Notes: generated by a model not told the origin, from the letters alone. 60,000 nt of DNA from Hydractinia symbiolongicarpus (GCF_029227915.1 NC_079884.1:21454001-21514000); one strand, 5' to 3'. Numbered from the stretch's first letter, positions 42,458 to 57,400 are shown. A program made the numbers and translations.

Positions 42458-45400
42458 CTAAGGTTTTGTTTTAGGGGCTCCGCTACCTGACTTTAATCTT
42501 CTAACACTCCGGGGCGTCGACTTCCCACCTTCTTTTTCAGAAGAAGAGGAAGAGGAAGAAGACTCCGAATTTTTTTTCGTAATTTCTTTCTTGTCTTCGT
42601 TCGCTTTCAGTTCGTTTTGGTTCTTTTTTTCCTTTTCTTCATTTTGCTTTTTAACCATTTCACTCCAAACAGCAAGATTCTTCCTGCAACATAAAAGTAG
42701 ATTGGTTTGTTGGATGGTCATTTGAGATAGCATTTGTAAAAAACCAACTGCTGTTTTAACCACCACAAAAGAAAAATATACAGTTGAACAAGTCCATTTT
42801 CAATTTCATTGTTATTTATTTCTTTGACTTAATTTTATTTAAAACTTAAAAGCTTTGATATCCTATATATCTTTACGAACACTGTAACAAAAAAAAAAAA
42901 AAAAAAAAAAAAAAAACGAAGAAGACCATAACGTAACATATTTACTTTGCACCATCTAGCAAGGGTTTTGCACCAGGTACCAACTTTTGTAAAATATCAT
43001 AACCAGGAATACATATTCCAAGCAAGAAACCAACCTGGAGAAAATTAAAAAGTAGGTGAAACCTCCCACGCAGAAGTTAAATCTCCCCCGCAGAAGTTAA
43101 ATCTCCCCTGCAGAAGCTAAATCTCCCCCGCAGAAATTATAAGTTCTTTAAACGTTTTTTTTTATAAGAAACCAAGCGAATGGTCAACAAGTTAAAGTTT
43201 AATCACTTGTAAGGTAATCTACTAGACAAAATTTCTGAACAAGTTTCTTAATTTTGATTTTTTTAAGGATATTCAATCATGAACGTTAACTTGACATAAG
43301 AAGGAAACTTTCATCAAAGTATATACAAGAAAAGATGAAATAACCCCTTTTTCGTCTTTATTCATCATCTAAAATGATGTCTGTTCCGTTGAAATCGTCA
43401 ATTTTTAAGTAGTCTTCCGATTCGCCCAATTAATGGGGAGAGGAATTTGAGAAAAAAGTTTTTACTTAAAATTTTTACATTTTTACAACTAGTAAAAGTT
43501 CTTTTTTTTTAAAAGGCGTTTCTAGTGGACCAACAAATGACGTTTGTCATACAACAAAAAACTTCACTTTAACAAGAAAAGAATGGAAGTTATGTTACTT
43601 GATGGTTTGGCAGCTTATCCGCTGTGTCTCGATCCATCATCGGTACTGGAGTACGACCAAGAGCTTTTTCTTCATCGCCCTAAGAACAAACAGTTTTTAA
43701 CAAAATGGTGCTCGTGAAGGGAAATAGTTGTAGCATTAAATTCATGTATCAGATTTCCTGAAATATTGCGTGACATTTGAATTTACTGCCTAAGTTAAGT
43801 GCCTAAGTTATTTTAGTTTGGCTTTGGGCAGCGATAGCTTAGTATTGTTGTAAGGGTGCGCGTAAATTTACGACCAATTTACTTTGCTGCGTGTGCTAAA
43901 CTTTTTATACAAATAAAGTAAAAAAAACGTAAAGGAATTTTATTAATGTTAGCCATCACATTAAACATTTTATTTCTTCTGTCTTTTTAAAAAAACCTAC
44001 CGTACATCAAAGGCTAAAAACATAATTCATTGTATCATTCTCCGCCTTTTGTTACGGCTTTCTTCAAAACTTTTACCACATGCTAAAACCAATCCAATAG
44101 TCGAAAATAAAAGAGAAAGGTACCTGCGCATAAAACTCTTGGAAGATGACCTTAACTGTTTCATATTGTATCTTCCACGGTTTTGCACATGCTGACAAAT
44201 CGCAAGCAGTCATGGCTAATGCGCGAAACATTTTTCTAAAAGATTGGTACAGTTTATTACTTAAGTACTGTCGTACTGGGTCAGATTTGTCACGACAAAA
44301 ACAAAGTAAACATCAACGACGGCGATAAGGGCAACAACGACGGCGACATTAAAAACTAAAACGACGGCGGCAAGGACAACAACGATGACAACAATAACAA
44401 GTACGGCAACATTAACAATAACAGCGACGACGGATACAACAACAACAATGACGAGGACGACATCAACAACAACAATAAAAACGACGACGAAGAATACAAC
44501 AACGACAACAACAACAACGACGAACACAACGACGATGACGGCACTAATAATCAAAAAACAACAATAATATGGAGAAGTGTCACATTACCTATGTTCATTA
44601 TTGTTCCAGTCGAAAGAGTTTTGTTCAACAGCGACTTGAAGTTTTGCTTTGTTTGAAAAAAACGATGCCAGATCAGTAGCAAGAATACAGTCTTTGATCA
44701 TACCCAGTACTTGTTTATATTCGGAGGAGTTCAAATGAGAAAAGATGTTGTGACCTTCGTGCTTAACAGAGAAAAAAATATTGTTGACATTTGTTGCAAG
44801 TTATGAACAAATTTTAAAGCAAAGTAAGGAGTTGGCTAACTACAAATATACTGACTACTATTGGGCAGTAACAAAAGCAAATCAGAGCTACAACCCCTTA
44901 CGAGAATCTTGAGACAATGGCATTTTTCGACCATTTTACAAAGTTGCAAATTCTGTGCTACTTTTCCAGATGCGTACGTAACGCAGGCAGCGTTTAAATT
45001 ATGTTAATCGCACTCCCTAAAACGACCACCTTACATAATAATTCACGTCAGAGCCCACAAGGCCGCGAAATTTGAGAAATCTAATGTCACAAGCCTAAGT
45101 CCGCTGTGAACATTTAAAAACAAACTTTGACACGTTCAAATTGCGTAAATCCAGTATAGAAATGGCCAGTACAACCTTTTTGTGGGGACAAATTTCGAAA
45201 TTTTCAAACTTGTCTCAACATATTTTATGGGGGAATGTAGCCTTACCACACTCCTTTTCTATCGCTAAAAATATTGAAAATAAAAACAACTAATGTATAT
45301 CTACCTGCAAAATAGTTATGGTCTGATTAAAATGATGGTGTTCTAATGTTGATGTGGTGTATACCGCAGCCAATGGCGTGCCTTCTATCTTCATCCATTC

Positions 45401-48400
45401 ATTATTTTTGCCTCGATGATCCAAATCGTGACACAGACATGCCACGTACAAAGCAACTGCCTTATAAAGACAAGGGATATTAAAAAAAGATCTGAATGGA
45501 CATCAAACTAGGAGAATCTTTGTCAGGGAGAACTATTGATATACACTGAACAAAAAAAAGAAATAAGGGTACACGTACTTCTAGCCCAGTTACGATTCCT
45601 TTCGAAAACTTCATAACACAGTACATGCAGTGCGCCACAGTGAAAGCATGCGTCCAATTATGATACGGCACTCGCCGGTAGTTTTTGCGAACAGTTAACG
45701 TGAACCTTATAACTTCATCCAACTCAAAACGACTGAAAAAAAGAAATAAGTGAAGAGGAAAACGATAGCAGGCACTCTTATCATTTTTATCTTCCGCTTT
45801 AAGATAGATGCCTGTCTCAAATAGAAGACATCCTAGGACATCAATCTCATTCTCATGCTAACTGCTAAGCAGAAAGGATCTATTCACTCTTTTATAGCGT
45901 CTGGCGCAATTCGCGACCGGGGCTTAAGCCTTTACCGTTAGAAGTAAAAGCTCTGCGTTGGCATTATCTGTAGAATTTGATGATAAGATAAAAGATGCAG
46001 ATAAACCTACCTGTCTGTTTTAAACAAGTCATCGAACAACCTAATTGCAACATTGGCCATTTCCACTGATTCCAAGTCGACAATGTTTAACTCGAACCTG
46101 GGCAGACAAAAAACAATGTCAAGAGACTGAAAAGGCTAACAAGAAAGAAACTCACATCAAAAAATATTGCTCTCACTTTTTAAGGTTACAAAATCGAAAG
46201 TAATTTTTGCTAACGAGTATACAGCAATAGGAAAGATTTCTTTTCAACCAAACATTTTAACAGTGTTCTATGTACCCGCATAACATAAAACAAGCGATAA
46301 AATTTGTAAATGATAACGGTACTGCTGAAAAACAAGAAATGCAGGTCAATACCTGATTACAGGATCGGTTAAGGCAATGCTAAAGAAGAAAAATATAAAA
46401 TATAACTACATTATGGGAAAACTCTTTTAGGAAAGAAATTTCAGCGTATGCTATGATTTTCCAATATTGGGAAGACATTTATGCACATTGGGTCTCCATT
46501 TTTTTATTCTACCCGGATAAAATCCTTTACCCTGCATCCAGATAAAGTTAAAACCAGTTTTAAACCACTCTTAATTTATCTCCATCTTCACCCTTCAAGC
46601 AAGGTTACCATTCCATCCGAAATCAACCATCTCTATCTCCGCGAGACGGACAGAAATTGAAAAAAAAAAACAATCGCACAACAGAGCTGTCTTAAGTTTA
46701 ATTCAAATCATACTTACGATGTAGTGTCCTCATATTTTTCTTGATACTTCTTCACCTGTTCCACTTCACTTTCAGTACACATACTATGGTATGACAACAC
46801 TTCCAATGCTACCTGCGGAGGAGAGATGCTGTACAGCTTGTCTGTATTACAAATTTATAAAACATGGACCTCAATCACACACTGGTCATACGACCCGGCA
46901 TTACTGTTTATTAACCCCTTACAAATAGTAGACAATGAAAGGAAAGAAATACCTTATATTTTTGCTCGGATCTTCGAATTTTATCATACAACTAAAAAAG
47001 ATACGAATGCATAAACAATAAAAAATCTAGATATCTACCGAACATAAAATCAAGACAAATTGCGTTCCAGGGGGTTCACAGTTAAACAAGGTCGTGAGAC
47101 AAAATAAAACAATAGTTCGTTACCTTAGCATGGTGAAGGGCTAGACCACAATATACTGCGAATGTTTGAAAAGCTTTTTCATCTGCTGTTGTGAACACTC
47201 CTTGTTTCTTATTCACCATCTGCACAACACCTATCAAACTGCCGTAAAACAGAACAGCATTAAAAAAGAAAAGAAAACAAAGTCGCAAACTCCAGTTCTC
47301 CGGAAATCAATGACCATGGGGGTTGTATAATTTATTTTGATTTTCTGTTTACACATCAGGCAGGCAGGTAGCCAGACAAACAAAATGCAAGAAAAGAAAT
47401 ACACTTACTTCCCACGTATAAAAATAGGCATGCATAAAAGGGTATGGGTTCGGTAACCAGTTTGGTTGTCAATATCTCTATTATGAAAAAGATAATTTTC
47501 ACAAACACCGTACAAGGAAATAGACTGCATTTAATAAAACTTCTCTAGCAAAATAGAACTATAACATTTTTGGTCGAAGACCTAAAATGTTGGTGAAATG
47601 TACCCTATTTCCAATAACACTGGTCTCTAATAACTTCGAGCCATGTGTCATCTGTAAAACCTGCAACAAACATAGCATATATTCCAACTGCTACATACCT
47701 GTTAAATCTTGGATCATCGTACGCATTCTTGATATTCAAAGTTTCACCAGTGGAAGCAACATGTCCAGCCACACCTTTGCTTTTTGGAAATCTAAGCACG
47801 AACAGAGAAAATGTCAACAAAACCAAATAAAACGTACAGTATGATATTAAAGTGGACAGATGAACAAAATCATAGAGGATAAATCCAATATTAAAAAACT
47901 TCAGCGTTTCAATATGGTGTTTACTTAAAAGGAATCCGAGGTAGATGTTGGATTTACATTATAAAGCTTAAAAGGTTGTTAACAAGTTTTTTTAAATTTT
48001 TTAAAAAGCTGTTTTCGTTCTCAAGATGTTCACATTTAAAGAATTTCAGATTTAATTATGCTGCATAAATTATGTCATATTAAATTTAATAGCAAATCTT
48101 GACATTTTTTGTCATCAGTAATTTTAGACCTGTAAGGGATGTGCTTTCAAACTTTATCAATGCATAGATATTCTAAAGGTGAATTGATTAACATTGCCAA
48201 AATGGCACTTGTTTGCTCGTCCCAGGCCTCTTAATTCTTTGCTGACGATCCCATAACTTGGGATCTCCATGTCGGTTTGCAGTCAAATTTTATTGCAAAC
48301 CAAGTTGCAGATCCTTATTTTTTAAAAAATGATTTCCTTAAAGCAGTATTTTACTTTACCCACATTACAAAAAGAAACTTAAAAAATCATATTATCTTAC

Positions 48401-51400
48401 TTTTATATTTTTTAAAAAAGGTTTTTATTTTAGCGCGACTGTATAGTAACGGAAGGGAAAGTACCGGATTGGGTTATCTAAATCAACACAACCCGCAACA
48501 TCGATTTTATGCAACACAAGTTATTTTTACATTGGTATGGTAGAAAGACATTTTTTTGGTGCATTAACTACCACTCTTTGGGTACAAATTTGAACACTGC
48601 CTTTCAGTTTATTGGTCTCGTTGCCGACGTAAATCAGAGCGCAGTCTTTTGCGTCATGAATTAAATAACGACACATTATGACAGACCCCTTCCCTTTGAG
48701 TTTCACATGTTTAGTCAGACAACACATATTTGATACAGCCAGTCCCGCGGCGTTAAGTAACGATCCGTCTTTCTTTGTCTTTTCGGAATAAGATTTCCTT
48801 ACACAGATAGACAACGATACCTGATCTCTTGTTGCAGTTTAGTTTCCAGGCCAGTTCCAATATCAAATATTCTTGCGTAGAGTTCATCTGTTTTTGTATC
48901 CATTAAAAACAACGATGTGCGGTCTGCATCCACAAGAGTTTGTGCGAAATTCTAAAAGAAATAACGATCTACGGTCTGCATCCACAAGGGTTTGTGCGAA
49001 ATTCTAAAATAGCGACCAACTATTTTGAAATCATTTCATGAGAAGAGCAAAATGTGTTGCGTCATTGCAAAATTAACAAGAAAACCGACGGCTAAAGAAC
49101 TGTGGAACAATTATAGCTAAAAAAAGGTTTTTGGTACTTATTACAAAATTAGGGGAAAACATAAACAGTTCGAAATAGGATTAGTTCAAGTTAACCGACG
49201 GCTACTATAATCAGTGATTGTGATCGGAAAATCATTAAGTGTAAATCATACCATAATTTTCATAATAACGGTATCCATGCTGACGATGTCTTGAAATATC
49301 GACCTACATGTAAATAGAGCTTTAGCAAGGAACACAAATCATTTGATTCATTCTTAGGTAAACAAAACATGTTAATAAGTAAGTTGCGTAAAATTTAATT
49401 GTAACGTTTTCTCTTGTGTTTTGAACAGATTTAGTAGTCAAGGGGCAGGGCAGTATGATTCAAATGCATAAAAGAACTGATGTTCTCCTGTCCTTTTTCA
49501 GAAAAATAGGACGTAGTCCTGCCAAATATGTACTAAAAAAGGATTAATGATTTTAAAGAATTTGATCGAGTGTTCACTATATGGGTTTGAAAAGACAGAC
49601 CTATTGACGTAGTAAGTTGAAAATAGAAAATATGACAATGTGTGGAAATAGCAGTCAACGAAACTCATAAGAAAAAAAGTTGCTCTCACTTACTTCGTCA
49701 CATTAAGTAGAAATTCGTTTAATTTTCTCTGTTTATGCATAGTGTGGTACATCTAAAAAAAGCACTTTTATGTATGCTTCACTACCGAGAACAGGGTTTA
49801 AAATACAAATGCCCCACCCTGATAAAAAAATTAAGAAAATATCCTAATGACAAAATCGTTTATTCTTTTCCCTCACTGATCTTCAGCGATCTAGTTAGGA
49901 GCCAATGTTGCATGTACATGCTTCAAAGAAATGACGTGCTTTTCCTTTACTGAATTCATAAATAATATTCTTCTGCATCTTAACGTAAACCAAAAAACAC
50001 TATGACAAACTATTAAAATAGTCGCAGATGTCTGTAGGAACAACACAATTAGAACAACCTTTTGGGTTTAATTACCAATTAATTTCCGCGAGAACTTTTA
50101 AGACGCAAAAAAAAGACTGCTGAAGATAAATTTACATACATACTATATGCGGTTCTGAGAAAAAAAAGAAAAAATTTTTAAAAATAATCGAAATCTAAAT
50201 TTTGCGTTTTCCAATTATGTTCGCGGTAACTAATTTTCTCGTAAAATTAAAAAAAACTTGCAAAATCACGAAAATTATTTCCCTCAAGGCAGGTAACGAA
50301 ATAGTTTATACTAGTCGTTAGCCCGTGGAAAAATCCACGAGTTCGCCCGTCACAGCTAAGCTACCATTTTGCGTGACAGACGGACGGACGGACGGAAAGA
50401 CGTATACGGGCATTATAATATAGATAATTTAAATACCTCGGCGTAATAAAGTACAATGCCACCCCAAGCAAGGTAGCTGTTTGCAATCTAAACAAGAATA
50501 ACATGTTTTGATGATAATATTACCTGACAGCGTGAACATAAAGACCTATACAAAAATTTCTGAAGGTTTTCACAAACGCGCTTTTATTATCAAATCATCA
50601 ATAGTTTTAACAAGAAAACTACCTAAAATAACAAAAACCAAAACGAAATAGGCAGCAATACTAAAAGAAAAAATTTAAAAAAATCAAATTCTCAGGCTGT
50701 CAAAGCTGTTAAAAACGCCTGCAGTGATCTTAAAAAAGCTATACTTTTTATGGCCTAATTTTAAATTTCGAAAAATTAAACGAGCTAATAATTATTGACG
50801 AGATTAACACGTACTGACTAACATATTGCGCTTGACTGTAAAGATTAGTTTTCATTTAAATTACTTATCGTCGTGCAACAGTTGTTGCGCAACTTTTTGG
50901 AGACAGAACAAAATCGGCACTGATGTTATGCAACATCTCGTGGTGATGCGGATTGGTGGTGTGTATTGGTAGTGTGTAATGGTAGTGTGTATTGGTCATG
51001 TGTATTGGTGATGTGTATTGGTGATGTGTATTGGTGGTGTGTATTGGTGGTGTGTATTGGTGGTGTGTATTGGTGGTGTGTATTGGTGGTGTGTATTGGT
51101 GGTGTGTATTGGTGGTGTGTATTGGTGGTGTGTATTGGTGGTGTTTATTGGTGGTGTGTATTGGTGATGTTTATTGGTGATGTGTATTGGTGATGTTTAT
51201 TGGTGATGTGTATTGGTGATGTGTATTGGTGGTGTGTATTGGTGGTGTGTGTTGGTGGTTTGTATTGGTGGAGTGTGTTGGTGATGTGTATTGTTGGTAT
51301 GCATACCCATATTTAAGATCTATCATGAACCATCAGTCTATAAATTTTCTGCTGAAAATAGTTTTTAGATGGCTAAACATTATCAACAAACGAATCATTG

Positions 51401-54400
51401 AAATGCTTTGTTAAAATTGTTTAAAAAAGACGAGAGCAAAGAGGGTTTAAGAAGTAATACCTGGTTATCTTTGTCGGTAAAAGGAGGTAGGTTAGCTGCT
51501 CTCGTTAATTCCATCACCCCTAAAAATATTGAACCAATTCAATACTAACTTTGTTATCTTACAAACAAGCCATCGTGTTTGCTATGTTAATTAGTGCGCG
51601 TTTGAGAAACAGCAAACTAAGTAAGACTTGACATAGTGTATATTGTTTCATTAAAACAGCAGTCATGCCACTAACAACAACTATATCAATAATCTACCTG
51701 CTAAATCACCATTTGGTTGAATAATAGGTTGACAGAGGACAGAACCAACGTTTATATCTAAAAACAATATACTTACCAATAAGTACATGGGTTATTTAAA
51801 AACTTGTTGATGGCACTGCTTGAACTGCTTGAATAGAGCATTTGCATAACAATTTAAAAGAATATTTCAAATCAATACAGAGTAGCATTCCAAGCGCATT
51901 AAATCGTTTTACCTTTACCATTAATACCAAATGGAAATCTTTCATCCTAAAAAAATTAAGTTACCATAAAAGTTGAAACAAAAAATTATTCTGTAGTAGA
52001 ACAAGAAGTCTTCTTAAAATATTTTTAATAGAGGGTAAATGCAATGAACTTAGAGAAGCATCCACACTGTACTTAAGAGAGATACATAGAAGAAACTAAG
52101 AACCGGTTTACATACAGCAGCATCTTGTACCTAGCCATGAAAAGCACCGCAACTTTCATCGCATATGCCAAACTATTTCCCTTTGGTTTTTTTTTGCTCA
52201 CATAGTGTTGCAAAACATGGCCGATGTAAACGGAAGATATTCGTTGCTGCACAATTTGGAATTACTCAATAATTATGTGACGCAGATATAAACGACAATG
52301 CAAGATACGTGAAAATGGTGACACAAATGTGACAGCGTCGTTATCATACTCATACATGCGTCCGAAAAATGTTTGTCCGATCAATGCATATTTTAATACA
52401 TATTTTTATTTATTTAACATTGTGATTTTATTCAATTTTTGTTGGAATTTAAAAACAAATGCGGGGCCGTTGTTACTAGCCATTTTGAAATAAATTAAAA
52501 AATTATTACGTAATTCAAGTAGACTTTTATCTTTTGATTGGTTGTTAAGTTAATGCATGCAAAAGCGTGAGGTTATATTTCTGATAACGCACATGCGTAG
52601 ATTAATTGTCGACGCTTTTCACAACTGAGCGTAAAATGCTGCTGTATAAAAACCCGCCTTAAACCAGATATACATACAAGGGGCTTTAGGGAGATAGAAA
52701 GGACTTAGGAGAGATAGAAGGGTCTTAAAATAGATAGAGGGGACTTAAGAGAGATAGAGGGGTCTTAAAATAGATAGAAGGGACTTAAGAGAGATAGAGG
52801 GGTCTTAAAATAGATAGAGGGGACTTAAGAGAGATAGAGGGGTCTTAAAATAGATAGAGGGGACTTAAGAGAGATAGAGGGGTCTTAAAATAGATAGAAG
52901 GGACTTAAGAGAGATAGAGGGGTCTTAAAATAGATAGAAGGGACTTAAGAGAGATAGAGGGGTTTTAAAATAGATAGAAGGGACTTAAGAGAGATAGAGG
53001 GGTCTTAAAATAGATAGAAGGGACTTAAGAGAGATAGAGGGGTCTTAAAATGGATAGAAGGGACTTAAGAGAGATAGAGGGGTCTTAAAATAGATAGAAG
53101 GGACTTAAGAGAGATAGAGGGGTCTTAAAATAGATAGAAGGGACTTAAGAGAGATAGAGGGGTCTTAAAATGGATAGAAGGGACTTAAGAGAGATAGAGG
53201 GGTCTTAAAATAGATAGAAGGGACTTAAGAGAGATAGAGGGGTCTTAAAATAGATAGAAGGGACTTAAGAGAGATAGAGGGGACTAACAGACACTTAGGT
53301 TTTACAAAAACTTTTGTAACCACGTCATTTTATTTTCTCACCCCTTCGATGTTGTTTATAACGATTCCCTCTTTGGTGGATGCAACGTATGCAGATACTG
53401 TCGTTCCCTCCATTATAATATTTAAATTTATCGGCTTTCTAGAGAAAAGTTGAAAATAAAATGAGCACAAGATTGATTTAATCGTTTTTTTTAGTTCTTG
53501 TGGGATTAAACTTTGCAAAAAAATAGTGAGGAAGTCGCCTCAAGGGGCCGAAAATGTTTTCTGATTAAAATTTTGCCTAAATGAAAATAAAAATCTTGTA
53601 ACAATACATCTCAAACTACGTGTGTCTTATTCATGTTCGTTCTTTGTGATTTTTTTTCGTTCTACTGTGTTCTGTTATTTTAATTTTTTTTGAAAAAAAA
53701 GAAGTTATGACAGAAGTAACAAATAAGAAAACTTACGAAGAATCGGGTATGAATTGCCATATTCTCTAAAATAAACAAACAAATTCACAACCTACAGACT
53801 GTGCTATTTTGCTGATCCCCAGTTCTTTAAACATTGCTTTACAAAATCCTCTAGAACACGGCACCGGGCACTGACCAAAGACAAACAAAGAAGTACCTTT
53901 CCGTCGCTGTCCGCCAAGTATAAATTATGTCCAGATGCATTTACAGCTACAAAACAATAAGAAGATAAAAGATACTTTAAAACCATGTAAAAACACTCCT
54001 TTATAATTTCCCAACAACTCTGAAAACTAACAGTTAGTTCACACTTGTGATGCAAACGCAAACACAAGAAAAAGACTGTATAAACACCCTCAACGTAAGC
54101 AGTTGTTGGGCAAACGTTAGCTCGACGCAAGATATCAAAAAGTTTTGATATGTTTCGCGTTTGCATCTATGTTTGCAGCATAATTTTTGTAGTGTGAACT
54201 AGATAACGCAAGTAAACGCAAACGTGACAACAAACGCAAGAGTATTCTCTGAAATAAAAATACGCAAACTGTGATATTTAAGTCAGAAATATTATAAAAG
54301 TACTGAAAACAGAATTTTTGTTTTTAAAATATTTGTTTTGTAATGATAAAAAGCATGATAAAAAAGATGATGAACGTTTCGTTCGCGTCTGTACAACGTG

Positions 54401-57400
54401 AATTCTACTTTCTTTTCTGCTTTCTTAGGTAATAAATTATAACATATTATCATACAGATACGTCTCATATAATTCTTTACGTCTTTTCTGTTGGTTTATG
54501 TTTTCGGGTGTTTTTATGGTCCTGGTGTACACGTCTTGTGTCTCCGTCAGATTTTTAAAATTAGCATTGCGCATGCATATGTTGCTTGCGTCGCAAATGT
54601 GAACCAGGCTTAATACTATCTGAACACAAAACTAACAAAACCGTGTTTAATTAATTTATCTAACACTTGGAAGTTACTTTGTACGTATTCTATGTACACA
54701 CCTTGCATATTGTAGCTAAGAAACAAAATTACTGACCGGAAGCACAACAATCGATCAATTGATTGAGGATCCCACCTCTAACATCACCATGTATAGAATG
54801 TACCTCCGAGATAAACTGTTCCATAAAATACTGCCGCTCTACGCTGGACGTGTTCTAAAGACATTTGTACAATGTTAGGCATACAGTTTATTTGTTGGCC
54901 ACAATGTTACAAGGTTTCAGATTCATTTTGAGCATATTTCAATCATGACTTCATTAATCTTGTGTAGAACCTATGAAATAAATCGACCCGAACAATAATT
55001 ATAGTAAGTTGTCCGGTCCTTTTTTCTAATTTTTTAAACTTTACTGGCTTTCCCAGCCGAAATAATATCTTTGTTGATTTACCGTACTTAAAAGTATAAC
55101 AACTGGGGACGATCTACTTTTAAGATGTTTGAAAAACAAATTATCTCAGGGTTACTACTTTTCTTATAGAGTCAAATTTGAGAACTTTTGATGAGAATTC
55201 TTACCTGCCTTTGTTTACATTTTCAGAGGGTAAGCTCTTTCGGCTCTGGCATCTGCGTGGCAGGAAAAAAATGGAGTTCACCTCTACTTTTTCCCTGTAA
55301 TTATCAGCCCATTTTGTCACACGAAGGCATTCATAGGACATATATTTCACAGATAGCATGTATGTACAGATTTCTTAAAGTAATAGATATTCTCTTATTA
55401 TTTTGACATGCTCCAAAGGTCTATACTTTGTTTTTGGTTATATAAAAAAAAAAATTTATATAACATCCACAAAGGTTAAGAAAGCCAGATGTTTTAAATT
55501 TTAATAGATGCAAATTTTAAGTTTTAAAACGGTTTTTAAAAGTGTTTTGAAACCCTTTAAAATCCTTTGTTTTATTAAGAAACCTTGAAATCGTATGAAT
55601 ATTATTATCAGAAAAAAAAATGAAAAAATCGAGCGAAAAATAATGTAAACAAGCTACTAGAAAAAAAAGATAAACTTACAATGGAAAAAATCATTTAAAC
55701 ATCTCGTGTTTGAATGAAAAAAAATCAACAGAACATTAACCAATTATTTTACTCATTGAAAATCAATTACCTTAAATACCATGGGCAAAAACGCTATGCT
55801 ATTTTGTAGAATTATCCCTTTCATCTTCTATTATGTTACCCTAACCCAAATTTCAACACGCCAAAAGAAAATACTTTGACATGAAAATAACAACCACCAA
55901 ATATCTCCAGTTAATATTAGCTTTCAACTTTCTTCTATTTTACTCACGACAAAGAAAAACCAAGGAAGGAGTCGAATATTTGCACTGCGTAAAACTCAGG
56001 TGTGATATATAAATAAGAGATGCAAGTGTTGAGAACGAAAAAAAAGAAAAATAGGCCTTATTGTTTCTTTTCTTTAGCAGATGCAAGCAAAGCAGTAAAA
56101 TATAAACTTGTGAAAACTATATAAAGTTTTACCTACGCAAATATTGAGAGTTTAAAAGAACAATTAGGTTTCAGGTTAACAGATTTAATGAAACAAAGCA
56201 CACCTGCAACATTTTGAAGGTCTTGTGATATCAAAATTAACTTTAACTGGTAATCTGATGATTAAGACCCCGCAGCTTCAGATGTTTTCTCTCCTTCCCA
56301 TAAGAAAGAAGAATAAAACTTACATAATTCAGTCTTTCTAATTCAAGTTGACACACGGCAATTGCTGAGGGGAATGCCGGCGAGTTCACAAATGGTCCTG
56401 ATTCACGTCGGCAACTCTTTGTCAACGCAATTTGTCTTTAGATTGTGTAAGTTGAACTTACAGAAGTTTTGCTCTTATTTTTTCTCCTAATTCAACTGTT
56501 GCTGGTGTATGGGAGTATGCAATCGCAACACAAAATATAAACATAAGCTCACCAACGTAAAACACAAGTTTACTAACGTGAAACAAATATTTACCAACGT
56601 ATAACACAAGTTCACCAACGTGAAACACAATTTTACCAACGTGAAACACAAGTTTACCAACGTGAAACTCAAGTGTGCAGACGAGAAGCATTTCACGTAT
56701 TTTGCTGACGGTAAATAAATTAAATCAGGAAAGGCTGGACTTGGTCGAAACCTAATTTCCAACTTAGGATAAAATATCGTAATTCAAGATTTAAAAGATG
56801 ACTTTTCTAAAAAATATGTAAAGCCAGGGAAGCAGCTTATTAATTGAGAACAGTACCTTATGCCAGAAATAATCCAATAAAATATATAATACAATTTTAT
56901 ATAAATAGAATTTCTCACCTTCCATTTTGCAGCTGGAGGAAAGCCACAACCTAAATAAGAGAGAGAATTGTCAATAAAGCCAGATAAAACTTTGTAGACA
57001 CATATAAACACTATGTTTGTCTAAAAACTATCAACATAAGGATGCTAGAAAGAACACAAAAGACTGACAGAGACCCAAAACGGTTAACATTTTTATTGTC
57101 AACTATTAAGCCACAAAAGGGAAACAGTGAAGGTTGCAAATTTTTGAAATAAGCCTTATCGTAAGTGCAGATGTCTTGCTTAACCTGCTCAATACGAGCA
57201 AATATCAGCCATCAATAAATGCATTTCTCCACTCTAAGAGGTCGTAAGAGATTACGTTGGCTATCTGTTCATCAAAAATAGAAAATATTTCCCCTCTATC
57301 CTCTTTTAATTGCCCACCCTTTTTTAAAACCCCCTTCCTTATTATAAAAATAACTTAATAAGCTCTCCCTTTTGCTAAAAACACACTTGTCCTTATTTAT

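Noticed and set aside
44261-44567. Val-rich, Ser/Leu-rich and Thr-rich ORFs on both strands
   Set aside because: All are translations of the AAC/GAC triplet repeat in intron 23.
50966-51414. Long plus-strand ORFs with repeated [12 protein letters not shown] peptide
   Set aside because: They are translations of the 13-bp minisatellite in a PDE10 intron.
56330-56371. Second exon-like segment ([13 protein letters not shown]) after ttcccctcag
   Set aside because: It requires an incoming phase that exon 3 does not supply, and the protein is complete without it.
56462-56501. Exon-like segment ([12 protein letters not shown]) with a good acceptor and a gtaagt donor in PDE10 intron 3
   Set aside because: Its phase does not fit between exons 3 and 4, which already join in phase and match PDE10A. 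It might be a rare alternative exon replacing exon 3, but even then its 3' phase does not meet exon 4.
56458-56762. Two overlapping minus-strand ORFs of 77 and 91 codons with FHVGKLV-like units
   Set aside because: Produced by the 21-22 bp tandem repeat, in different frames of the same array.
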